Below are positions 50,501-58,256 of a stretch of 64,000 nucleotides of DNA, one piece after another. Origin of the DNA: Bacteroidota bacterium (lineage in GTDB: Bacteria; Bacteroidota; Bacteroidia; AKYH767-A; 2013-40CM-41-45). The position numbers and the translations under genes are program-made. The notes below the pieces were generated by a model. That model was not told the DNA's origin, did no database searches, and was given only the letters and a program-made list of their open reading frames with translations. Location of the stretch: contig JADKJP010000002.1 of NCBI GenBank assembly GCA_016720935.1, forward strand, positions 372,001 to 436,000. The letters run 5' to 3'. Numbering within the stretch: position 1 is the stretch's first letter; every line of letters starts with the position of its first letter.

Positions 50501-53396
50501 TGTTCCAGCCAAAATAAATCCCGTAACTGTTGTTTCCGGAACCTGCAGTAGAATGCACAACAATATTTCCATTGAATGTGCATGTACCTCTTAGATTAAA
50601 TCGTATCAGACATGTATTCGCGGTTCCGGTATTGTTGGCTGTAACATCGCCATTGAACACTGCTGATGCCGCAGCAGCTCCATCACATACCAGTATCCTT
50701 GCATCTGACCCGCTACCTGTATTGTTGAAAGTTGTATTTCCATTGAATATCGTTCCAGCCACATTGTGTGCCAGCTGGATATAAGCAGTTCCTGAATTTG
50801 TGAAAGTAGCATCACCTCCAAACTGATCCGGTAGTGTATTCCCGGTCAGAAAATTTCCACTTCCTGAATTTGTAAGCGTAAATGTCGAACCGAAAATATT
50901 TCCTCCATTCGAATTGTTGGAAGAACTACCTGTTTTCGTACCTGTAAAGGTTCCATTGAAAGTACTTCCATTCAGATATAACGATGGTGCCGTACAGCTC
51001 ATGTTACCGTTGAAAGTAGTTCCTGTGCTGAATGTAAGTGTAGATGTACCACTCAGAGTGAGGTTCACATCTGTATTTGCATTCTGTGTGAAATAACCCA
51101 GGAACAAACTTCCTTTGGTAAAGCCAATACTATCGATCGTAAAAATTTTTCCTGCCGCTTGTGTTGCGGCACCTGTATATCCTGGATAACAGAAGTAAAT
51201 ACCCGTCGTTCCTGCGCCGGATGTTGTATTTCCTATATTGATATTGCCATTGAAGGTACAATTGCCACGTATATTAAAACGAATAAGAGCAGTGTTTGCA
51301 GAACTTGTATTCAGAGCCGATACATTCCCGCCAAACACAGCTGATGAACCTGTACTTTCACAGATCTGAATCCTATTGTCAGAACCTGAACCGGAATTCA
51401 ACAAGCTGCAATCTCCTGCATAATTATTCCCGACACTGTTATGTGCAAGGTAAACATATCCGCTGCCGGAATTAATTACGGAAAGATTCCCGGTAATACT
51501 GTCCGGATTTGAATTCCCCATAAGAATATTTCCGCTGCCTGTATTTTGAAGTTCAAGAGTAGAACGGAATTTATTTCCGCCATTCGATGTTTCATTGCTG
51601 CTTCCTGTTTTTGTGAAGGATGCTGTGCCATTGAAGGTTCCCCCATTGAAAGTTACACCTGGACAAGTACTTTCAATATTTCCTCCAATGAAAGTAGATG
51701 GTCCAAATAGCAATGTCGCTATTCCGGATAAAGGAAGATCAATTGCAGCGTTTCCGACTTGCGTAAAATTATTGAACTGCAAAGCCCCTTTACTGAATCC
51801 CGACGCACCTATCCTGATGGTTTTTCCTGTAGCCAGGGTTGTATTTCCTGTTCCTCCGGAAACTCCCAAATGAATTCCGTAACTACTGTTACTGCCCGAT
51901 GTACAATTCAATGTCAGGTCGTCATTAAAAGTTGTTGCGCCTTTATTTCCAAACCGGACAACGGCATTAGTAGATGTTCCTCCGTTGACAATTTCAACCG
52001 GACCATCAAACTGTATAGAAGAAGAAGCTCCTGATTCACATACATAAAAATTAGTTGAACCGCCGCCTGTTCCGGTATTCTGAATGCTTGCGCTTCCGCT
52101 GACTCTGTTACCGGCTGAGTTGTACGCAATAAAGAAATGTCCGCTGCCATTGTTTATGAATGAAGCATCTCCATTCCACACATCTGCATTTGTATTACCT
52201 AAAAGCAAGTAACCATTACCCGAATTCGTGATAGTGCTATTTCCATTGAATGTATTCGCGCCCGTACTCTGATCATTTGAATTACCGGTTTTGGTAAGAT
52301 CACTCAAGCCACCAAAAGTGCAGCCATTCAATTGAAGTACTCCTGAACTACTTGTCACATCACCATTCAATGTTGATCCCGGTCCTAAGATCAGGGTACT
52401 GTTAGCTCCCATGGATAAATTTACCGCCGCATTTCCTGATTGAGTAAATCTTTTTAAAAGCAAAGTTCCTTTTGTAAATCCACCGGCGCTAATGGAGATC
52501 GTTTTTCCATTAGCGACTGTGGCACTTCCTGTGCCGGAACCAAATTGAATTCCACTACCATTCGTAGAGCTTACAGTTATATTTCCATTGAATTGCGTTC
52601 CGCTTGCATCATTGTATGCCGGATAAATAATGCCGTTGCCTGTATTTGTGAAATACACATCGCCGTTAAAAATATCTTTCGTAGTATTTGAAAAAAGAAA
52701 ATTTCCTGAACCATTATTGATAAATGCGGCAGCATTGTTAAAAGTATTGCCGCCATAACTATGGTCGTTTCCATTTCCTGTCTTGGTAATGGTAACTGAG
52801 TTTTGAAATGTAGTATTTCTGAAAGTAACAGAATTTGTTGTCGCGACAACCGGCGGCTGAATCACCGGACTTCCGGCAGATGAACCAAAGACAGTATTTG
52901 TTCCTGAAGCGGTAAATGTTCCATTACCGGAAATTGTTCCTCCGTTGATAGTGCAATTTCCATTCACCGAAAAATTTCCTGTGCTGATATCGAGTGTAGC
53001 CCCAGTGTTCATCGTAAAATTTCCACTCAACGAAAGCGGATTTCCGTTTGTACTCAGTACCGCTCCATTATTAAGAGTGAGTGAAGCAATGGTAGTGGCT
53101 TCAGCAAGCACAGGAGAATGCGCAGTTGAACCAATGATAATTATGTCTGATGCCCCCGGGGTTCCCGAAGGTGTCCAATTACCGGTAAGTCCCCATTCAG
53201 AACCCAGGCTTCCATTCCATGTATATGTCGTACCGGCTTTTGCATCTTCACTGTTTCCGAAATTGGAATAAATGAAAATTACTCCAGCGACAAGAAAAAA
53301 CAAAAATGCACTCACAACTGCAATTCGCATTTGTAATGTGCTCCTTTGACGTTGACGGGTTCTTCTACGAAGTCTGTTTACTTTTTTTGGTGGCAT
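47595..53396 (-). CDS. Giant repeat protein with T9SS sorting domain, probable beta-helix adhesin
   Basis: This 1933-residue protein has an arginine-rich N-region (MPPKKVNRLRRRTRQRQR) and a hydrophobic signal (24-46). About seven long repeats follow, built from the pattern KTGxxNDxxxGGNTF, NSGSGYL, NTGSGxDxRI, RGxCTFNGNI, GKTIxxxxxGFTKG and LNGxTFNG. The spacing is about 160-235 residues. These are N/G/S/T-rich and fit a parallel beta-helix. The last 170 residues have PLPVELSEFTAQL and a T9SS type A domain (ILSISPNPFSTSVKIDY). It would be exported and anchored at the cell surface. It separates preT from preA. Confidence 0.92.
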   Translation of the reverse strand: MPPKKVNRLRRRTRQRQRSTLQMRIAVVSAFLFFLVAGVIFIYSNFGNSEDAKAGTTYTWNGSLGSEWGLTGNWTPSGTPGASDIIIIGSTAHSPVLAEATTIASLTLNNGAVLSTNGNPLSLSGNFTMNTGATLDISTGNFSVNGNCTINGGTISGNGTFTASGTNTVFGSSAGSPVIQPPVVATTNSVTFRNTTFQNSVTITKTGNGNDHSYGGNTFNNAAAFINNGSGNFLFSNTTKDIFNGDVYFTNTGNGIIYPAYNDASGTQFNGNITVSSTNGSGIQFGSGTGSATVANGKTISISAGGFTKGTLLLKRFTQSGNAAVNLSMGANSTLILGPGSTLNGDVTSSSGVLQLNGCTFGGLSDLTKTGNSNDQSTGANTFNGNSTITNSGNGYLLLGNTNADVWNGDASFINNGSGHFFIAYNSAGNRVSGSASIQNTGTGGGSTNFYVCESGASSSIQFDGPVEIVNGGTSTNAVVRFGNKGATTFNDDLTLNCTSGSNSSYGIHLGVSGGTGNTTLATGKTIRIGASGFSKGALQFNNFTQVGNAAIDLPLSGIATLLFGPSTFIGGNIESTCPGVTFNGGTFNGTASFTKTGSSNETSNGGNKFRSTLELQNTGSGNILMGNSNPDSITGNLSVINSGSGYVYLAHNSVGNNYAGDCSLLNSGSGSDNRIQICESTGSSAVFGGNVSALNTSSANTALIRFNIRGNCTFNGNINIGNTTSGAGTTGIYFCYPGYTGAATQAAGKIFTIDSIGFTKGSLFLGYFTQNANTDVNLTLSGTSTLTFSTGTTFNGNMSCTAPSLYLNGSTFNGTFTGTKTGSSSNNSNGGNIFGSTFTLTNSGSGNFLTGNTLPDQFGGDATFTNSGTAYIQLAHNVAGTIFNGNTTFNNTGSGSDARILVCDGAAAASAVFNGDVTANNTGTANTCLIRFNLRGTCTFNGNIVVHSTAGSGNNSYGIYFGWNTYTGSAVLADSKTITVGGTGFTKGVLNLINFTQSGSTAQTLNLTGSSQTVIGPASSFGGNLTLTSPGVLLNGATFSGTTTVIKTGSTNDDGRGGNTFQGITNITNSGSGYLKMGNNNPDVFNSDANFNNTSSGNFYIADNSSGNQFNRNTTFNNSGTGADVRMMIAESTGSGCTFNGDVTILNAGSTDGFVRFNLRGSSVFNGNILLSSSCGTSSNYGICFSWPGYSGTSSLASGKTISAPTGTFTKGNLFLANFTQNGNTPQNIRLNGNALLNIYSGTTFNGPLNAASPGIQLNGGIFNGVSAFVKTGTSNDNWSGNNKFNSTFSLTDSANATITLAQSTADDFNGDATFTNTGTGILYIAHNDASGTDFNGNIILNNTSTGGIRFCQSNGTAALASGKTISVGASGYNAGDLYLRKFTQNGSSSVNLTGTGTAAIYFQSGSTFNGTLVTAFPQVYLNGSTFNGTSQFEKTGITDNSSSGGNTFNGPVLIKNSSTAIMYLSNSTADDYNSSATFQQTGTGVLYPAYNNNNTFAGDISSIGTNANLTLGAGGGTVTINGSSAQTITGNNAFAFNIRRFVMNNGTAGLTLNVPVTITNSITLTTGMIYTTVTNPLIIDNGINTVSGVSNSSFVNGPVKKVGNQSFTFPVGRNNMYRPVSMTGPSSSTDQFMAEYQHIDPISIGNVNNLDPGLNHVSRCEYWVLNRMNGVSKVTVTISWNTNSCGVTTIGDLRVARWDVASNKWKDHGNNGTTGNSTSGTLQSSSQPTVYGTFTLGSSTNNNPLPVELSEFTAQLISSTVVINWKTMSEINNSYFDIERSSDGQNFTSIAKVPGSGNSTEMHSYMYEDFAPLDGVSFYRLRQTDFDGKYEIFDPVSINSKGDDGEFKILSISPNPFSTSVKIDYFSPAQGEMDFQLMDIGGNVVASSHRSSDHGVEVEAIQNLEGLQTGVYFLKITRDGKDAGTTKLLKN

Positions 53397-53595
53397 ACTT
53401 TTTTATGAATCGATTGTCTTTACCATTTTTAACCACACATTCCGCTTCTCGTTTTTCAGAAGAACACCGGATCTTACAATTTCCGAACATAGGAGGCCAA
53501 TGCCATTTTTGGAATCTTTACAGATTTTGGAATTCTTGTGTTTTATATTGTTTTTTAACGATATTTGAGACATTAAGCTCAATCCAAAATTCTCT

Positions 53596-54945
53596 ATGGC
53601 TAATCTTCATACCAATCTCGCCGGAATCAAATCCCCCAATCCATTCTGGCTGGCTTCTGCACCACCCACAAATAGTGGTTACCAGATCATGAAAGCGTTC
53701 GATGCCGGTTGGGGCGGGGCGGTTTGGAAAACTCTCGGTGTTCCCGTTGTAAATGTCTCGAGCCGTTATGGCGCATTGAATTACCGCGATAACAGAATGG
53801 TTGGTTTCAACAATATCGAACTGATCACCGATCGTCCGCTTGCAGACAACCTTCGTGAAATTGAAGAAGTGAAAAAGCGATTTCCGGATCATGCCGTGAT
53901 CGCCTCACTTATGGTAGAAACACGTGAACAATGGCATCAGATTGTTAAGGATGCTGAAAACGCTGGAGCTGACGGACTGGAATTGAATTTCGGTTGCCCG
54001 CACGGAATGTGTGAACGCGGAATGGGTTCTGCAGTTGGTCAGGAACCGAAAGTCCTCAAGACGATCGTATCCTGGGTGAAAGAAGTAGCTAAAGTTCCGG
54101 TAATCGTAAAACTAACTCCCAATATCACTGATATTACCCGACCTGCACGCGCAGCACAGGAAGGTGGAGGAGATGCAATTTCTTTGATCAATACAATTCA
54201 AAGTCTTGTTGGTGTGGATATCGACAACTTTGTAACGTATCCGGTTGTCGATGGAAAAAGTACAAATGGAGGTTATTGCGGCCCCGCTGTAAAACCCATC
54301 GCGATGAACATGCTGAAGAACTGCGCTCAACATCCCGATGTTACCATCCCGATTTCCGGCATTGGTGGAATCGAAAACTGGAGAGATGCAGTTGAATTTA
54401 TCTTGCTCGGCGCTACTTCAGTTCAGGTTTGCACAGCAGTGATGCATTATGGTTTCGGAATTATCCGCGAAATGGTCGCCGGTCTCGAACGTTACATGGA
54501 CGAAAAAGGATTTGAAACGATAGAACAAATGAGAGGACGTGCATTGAAGAATGTAATGCACTGGGAAGACCTCAATCTGAAATATAAAATCGTCGCCAAT
54601 ATCAACGAAGATAAATGTATCGGATGCCAGCTTTGTTATACAGCATGCGAAGACGGTGCTCATCAGGCAATCGCATTGAGCGATGATCCGTTGAATCGTA
54701 AACCAACTATTATCGAAGAGAATTGTGTAGGCTGTAACTTGTGCTCATTGGTTTGCCCGGTAGAAAATTGTATTGAAATGCAAAGACGAGACGATGGTAA
54801 ACAGACGCTGACCTGGAAAGACCGTACACTGGCCGGCGACATCCCGACGACTTTCAATGATGAACTAGCTGGAGGCCTTCACCACTGGGTTCCGGAACCG
54901 GCAGCAGCGCTTTCTAAAAAGAAACCATTACATTATAAAGCGTAA
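53596..54945 (+). CDS. preA: NAD-dependent dihydropyrimidine dehydrogenase, PreA subunit
   Basis: This 449-residue FMN-containing catalytic subunit has a TIM barrel with the active-site cysteine C134 in LNFGCPHGMCERGMG. A C-terminal ferredoxin-like domain carries two 4Fe-4S motifs (C341, C344, C347, C351 and C377, C380, C383, C387). It pairs with PreT. It is transcribed divergently from the giant T9SS gene and ends with its own terminator. A box GATATTTG about 30 nt upstream of the ATG is close to the -7 consensus. Confidence 0.95.
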   Translation: MANLHTNLAGIKSPNPFWLASAPPTNSGYQIMKAFDAGWGGAVWKTLGVPVVNVSSRYGALNYRDNRMVGFNNIELITDRPLADNLREIEEVKKRFPDHAVIASLMVETREQWHQIVKDAENAGADGLELNFGCPHGMCERGMGSAVGQEPKVLKTIVSWVKEVAKVPVIVKLTPNITDITRPARAAQEGGGDAISLINTIQSLVGVDIDNFVTYPVVDGKSTNGGYCGPAVKPIAMNMLKNCAQHPDVTIPISGIGGIENWRDAVEFILLGATSVQVCTAVMHYGFGIIREMVAGLERYMDEKGFETIEQMRGRALKNVMHWEDLNLKYKIVANINEDKCIGCQLCYTACEDGAHQAIALSDDPLNRKPTIIEENCVGCNLCSLVCPVENCIEMQRRDDGKQTLTWKDRTLAGDIPTTFNDELAGGLHHWVPEPAAALSKKKPLHYKA

Positions 54946-54975
54946 ACCACTGAAGTGATTTTATTTTCAATTTTG

Positions 54976-55010
54976 AAAGGCGCAGGGATTACCACCCCTG
55001 TGCCTTTTTT
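54976..55010 (+). terminator. Intrinsic terminator of preA
   Basis: A 12-bp stem AAAGGCGCAGGG (54976-54987) pairs with CCCTGTGCCTTT (54996-55007), with one G-U pair, and is followed by a run of T. It lies 30 nt after the preA stop. Confidence 0.9.
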
Positions 55011-55456
55011 ATTTTTTCGCAATTGATAATTTTATTCTGATTGGTCATTTTTTTTGATGTATTCCTCGAAATACATGATTCAAATCATCTAATTACCAAT
55101 TCTTTCTCCGGGAATTTGAATACGTGAATTGTGTAAGATAAAAAAGATATTATGTAACAGGCAGGCCTGTAGCAGCAACGATCTTTGTACAAGAAAATAC
55201 TGTTTAACGAAACCCTTTGTTGGTAAAAATAAAATTTCTGCATAGAAAAGCCAGTGTCGCTTTTTTTGCCAGAAAAATCAGTATTAATTGATTGAAATCA
55301 TGTCAGACAGGAAAGCTCTTCAGCATAAAGTAAGTATCACAGTTCTTCATTCATTTACTATAATCAGAATCTTCGTAATTAAAGTCAAAGAGATGTTCTT
55401 TATATATAGGTAAAAACTTTTAGTGAGAAATAATAAGGATAAGAGAAAGGCAGGAA
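55011..55456. other. Intergenic region with no clear gene
   Basis: About 450 bp of A/T-rich DNA. It holds one ATTATGTAACA word (55149-55159) next to a GGCAGGCCTG palindrome. A 37-codon frame (55300-55413) has no supporting feature. The next gene has an AGGCAGG-like Shine-Dalgarno just before its ATG, which is unusual here. Confidence 0.5.
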
Positions 55457-55945
55457 ATGGAATTTAATAAATTTTTGACACAAAAATTAGCGGTATTAAT
55501 ATGTAGTTCACTCGTTGCAATATTTATTGTTGCTTGTGATTCAAGGGCGAATAATGATATTTCCAAAGCAGAACCTGTTCAGGAGAAGGTTCAGAAATCC
55601 GGCATCACGTCATCTGAAATATCCTCAACGCAAAATGAAGTAAATAGCGAGTTTCGAAAATTTGTTCGTGAAGCGCAGTTGAAAATTAAAGCCAACGAAG
55701 TAACCATTCTGACTTTAAAAGAAAAAATATTTCTAAAGGATTCAAGTCTGGATGAAAGCATTTCTGGTAAATTTTATCTGCTGGAAAAGGAAAATAAACA
55801 ATTAAACCAGTCCCTTGAGACATATGTAATGGTTGGAGAAGGTAATTGGAATAATTTTAGAACCGAATTGTATAAAAATCTTGACAAGCTTGAATTGGCG
55901 TGCGAAGATGTATCCCGAACTGAGAACAGAGTCCGGGTTAAATAA
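55457..55945 (+). CDS. Coiled-coil lipoprotein of unknown function
   Basis: This 162-residue protein starts with a lipoprotein signal (lipobox IVAC, cysteine at about 27). A serine/glutamine linker and a long charged helix (EFRKFVREAQLKIKANEV, LKEKIFLKDSS) follow. No family is recognised. It is A/T-rich and followed closely by another small gene (31 nt). Confidence 0.75.
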   Translation: MEFNKFLTQKLAVLICSSLVAIFIVACDSRANNDISKAEPVQEKVQKSGITSSEISSTQNEVNSEFRKFVREAQLKIKANEVTILTLKEKIFLKDSSLDESISGKFYLLEKENKQLNQSLETYVMVGEGNWNNFRTELYKNLDKLELACEDVSRTENRVRVK

Positions 55946-55975
55946 GAGAAGTGATTACTTAAAAAAATAATAATT

Positions 55976-56200
55976 ATGGACACTACATACGAAGGTTATA
56001 AGAAGTTCAGAGAACTGATGTCCCGTAAGGCTCAGTTGAAACCCGGTAAGGTGATTCGTCGCTACAATATTGTAGCAGCTTGTCTGGAGCAGTATTTTAT
56101 TCCTGGAGAACTAATTTACGAATATGAAACAGCTCATAGCAAGCAGGATCTTAATGCTCACGAGAAATTCGGGACAAAAGTGGCTAAATCGGGATTTTAA
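55976..56200 (+). CDS. Small hypothetical protein
   Basis: This is a 74-residue basic protein with no signal or membrane segment. The segment IRRYNIVAACLEQYFIPGEL may be a helical core. I do not recognise it. The spacing of 31 nt suggests an operon with the preceding lipoprotein gene. An inverted repeat AAATCGGG/CCCGATTT followed by T residues overlaps its stop codon and may terminate the pair. Confidence 0.65.
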   Translation: MDTTYEGYKKFRELMSRKAQLKPGKVIRRYNIVAACLEQYFIPGELIYEYETAHSKQDLNAHEKFGTKVAKSGF

Positions 56201-56353
56201 ATAAATTCCGGTACTCCTGAAACCCGATTTTTAAGAAGAAAATGTGTGAATGGTGTAAGGAAAAAATTTAATTGTGTAACGATCTTCCCATCAATCCTGA
56301 GGACCTTTGCCATCATAATCAACAATAAATTTAACAAACTAATATTTTTAAAA

Positions 56354-57181
56354 ATGAAAAAACTAATCCAGTTGGCATTCCTTACTTTGTGGGGAGGAAT
56401 TTCAATCGCAAGTGCCCAAACACCCGCTGTTGTACTAAGTGATAAAACAGGATGGCATAAAATCGGAGAGAGAACAGTCGATTTTAAAAAAGATCGTGAT
56501 GAAGTTATGGTCATGGTAGCGGATCGATTTTCAGCCTTACAATTTAAAGTAGATGAAGCAGCTATTGAATTGGTTTCAATTGAAGTGTATTACGAAAGTG
56601 GTGATAAACAAGATCTCGCGTTGCGTACCCGGTTGAATGCAGGTGAATCAAGCCGAGTAATTGACCTCAATGGTGGAGAACGAAACCTTAAAAAAGTTGT
56701 CTTTGTATACAAAACACTTGCAAATGCAAAGGATGAAAAGGCTCATGTTGAAATTTGGGGACAAAAAACAAATCTTGACAAACAGGGAAAAGCGGAAGCT
56801 TCATCTATGCAAGCTCCTAGTGTTGTTTTAAGCGATAAAAAAGGCTGGCACAAAATAGGATCAAGATCTGTTGATTTTGTCAGGGATCATGACGAATTTG
56901 TAGTTGTCGGAGCTGATCGTTTCGCATCCATCCAATTCAGAGTTTCCGAAGCTTCAATTCAGTTGATCAGTCTCGAAGTTTTCTATGAATCAGGTGATAA
57001 CCAAAAAATAGCCGTGAATTCTCCTGTTCTCAATGGTACAGCAAGTAAGATTATCGATCTGAATGGCGGTGAAAGAAGTTTGAAGAAAATCGTTTTTGAA
57101 TACAAAACTATTCCTAATCAAAAAGAAGAAAAAGCAATGGTTGAAATGTGGGGCCTTAAAACCAATATAGCAGTAAGATAA
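56354..57181 (+). CDS. Secreted protein with two DUF2541-like domains
   Basis: The ATG at 56354 (MKKLIQLAFLTLWGGISIASAQ) gives a 275-residue exported protein. It is an internal tandem duplication. VVLSDKTGWHKIGERTVDF (about 27) and VVLSDKKGWHKIGSRSVDF (about 157) start two copies of about 120 residues, each ending LNGGERNLKKVVFVYKT or LNGGERSLKKIVFEYKT. The unit resembles DUF2541 (YaaI-like). Function is unknown. Confidence 0.85.
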   Translation: MKKLIQLAFLTLWGGISIASAQTPAVVLSDKTGWHKIGERTVDFKKDRDEVMVMVADRFSALQFKVDEAAIELVSIEVYYESGDKQDLALRTRLNAGESSRVIDLNGGERNLKKVVFVYKTLANAKDEKAHVEIWGQKTNLDKQGKAEASSMQAPSVVLSDKKGWHKIGSRSVDFVRDHDEFVVVGADRFASIQFRVSEASIQLISLEVFYESGDNQKIAVNSPVLNGTASKIIDLNGGERSLKKIVFEYKTIPNQKEEKAMVEMWGLKTNIAVR

Positions 57182-57201
57182 GTGAATAGGGTTTATAAAT
57201 G

Positions 57202-57238
57202 AACATACATGTGATTGATTCGCATGTATGTTTTTTTT
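57202..57238 (+). terminator. Intrinsic terminator after the DUF2541 gene
   Basis: A 10-bp stem AACATACATG (57202-57211) pairs with CATGTATGTT (57223-57232) and is followed by eight T. Confidence 0.85.
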
Positions 57239-57582
57239 ATTTTCAAAAAGCGAACCTCATTCGGAATTTAAAGTCTGCTTCATGTATTGAAGCGCGAAAA
57301 TTCTTCTATTATAACTGTAATCAGATTCCTGGAATATTAAGTTAAACTGCCTTTTTGACGAATATTCAGGTGTTTTCTGTGCTTTTCCTTGAAAGAAATT
57401 GATGAAAATGAATGTGAATTATGTAACAATCCGGTGAAATTATGTAACACATTTCAACTCCATTGTCCTCACATTTGATGAATAATTCAATTTATACCGG
57501 ATATGAAAATGGTGTCATCTACCGGGCAAATGAAATTGAAATCAGCATTTTTAATTTTGAAATAGTATCAATATTCTGAAGT
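57239..57582. other. Intergenic region between the DUF2541 terminator and small ORFs
   Basis: About 340 bp of A/T-rich DNA with no long frame. Its only notable content is the pair of 12-bp direct repeats at 57417-57449. Confidence 0.5.
57417..57449. promoter_or_regulatory. Pair of 12-bp direct repeats AATTATGTAACA, 21 bp apart
   Basis: Exact copies lie at 57417-57428 and 57438-57449, so their starts are two helical turns apart. This spacing suits a dimeric activator such as a LytTR-type regulator. A third ATTATGTAACA lies at 55149. The regulated gene would be one of the small ORFs downstream. Confidence 0.4.
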
Positions 57583-57735
57583 ATGAAACAAAAAAAGATT
57601 ATTCCGCAAAACATTGACAAATTCACTGAACGAATTAAAGTCAGACTTGATCACAAAACAATGATTGTAATCAATAAGCTTTCCTCACTGGATGTCTGGA
57701 AAAAAATATACCCACAAGCAAAAATAATTGCCTGA
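57583..57735 (+). CDS. Candidate small protein (50 residues)
   Basis: A short frame MKQKKIIPQNIDKFTERIK, ending KKIYPQAKIIA, lies in a 1-kb gap. It is basic, with a plausible amphipathic helix, and has an A-rich leader as in nearby genes. No family is known to me. Confidence 0.4.
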   Translation: MKQKKIIPQNIDKFTERIKVRLDHKTMIVINKLSSLDVWKKIYPQAKIIA

Positions 57736-57994
57736 AAATCATAAATGAAATTAGCCCGTTTTGAGCGATAACAAACAAGTGTTCTTTCCAAGTTTGTTTC
57801 CTCAATGCTTGAATAAAATTCCCGAAATGAATTTTCCTTATTTGCTTCAAAGATTTGAAAGTAAATATTCCCTTGATTGTAAATTCAGACACAGAGTTTT
57901 ATAGATATTTTGTATCGCTCAAAATTGGTTAATACAATACACTTTATGCAATTGGTAAAATAAGTTTTGTGTAATCAGTTTAATAAAAAGAAAG

Positions 57995-58159
57995 ATGAAT
58001 AGCGAGGAGGTTATTAATGCCATGCGTTTAAAAAACGAGCTGATAAAGAATCAGACAAAAAGAATTAATCTCCTGGAAGATAAACTTACAAAACTGAGAA
58101 AAAGTTATTTTCAATTGAAGTACGCAAATACTTTGATTTATCTGAAATCAACCTTATAG
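57995..58159 (+). CDS. Candidate small coiled-coil protein (54 residues)
   Basis: The frame MNSEEVINAMRLKNELIKNQ continues as KRINLLEDKLTKLRKSYFQL with leucine or isoleucine at heptad-like spacing. It is strongly basic and probably forms one helix. It is preceded by AAAGAAAG. Coding is plausible but unproven. Confidence 0.45.
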   Translation: MNSEEVINAMRLKNELIKNQTKRINLLEDKLTKLRKSYFQLKYANTLIYLKSTL

Positions 58160-58256
58160 GTTCTTTTTGATTTAGAGAAATAAAATTTACGCTGCCATTT
58201 TCGCTGATAGCAACCTCGTTTGAATTTATAATAATATATTTAATTGTATTTAATTG

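Noticed and set aside
47595..53396. Many plus-strand frames inside the giant gene
   Set aside because: They are antisense shadows of a repetitive coding sequence. The minus frame has a signal peptide, regular repeats and a sorting domain.
36666..54945. Pyrimidine cluster as a composite transposon
   Set aside because: No transposase, target duplications or long terminal repeats border it. The AATAAC arms lie between genes rather than at the outer ends.
55300..55413. 37-codon frame beginning MSDRKALQHKVS
   Set aside because: It is too short, has no conserved pattern and lies in the probable promoter region of the lipoprotein gene.
57671..57892. 73-residue minus-strand frame
   Set aside because: It has no family resemblance, overlaps the end of a plausible plus-strand small frame and has no promoter or leader support.
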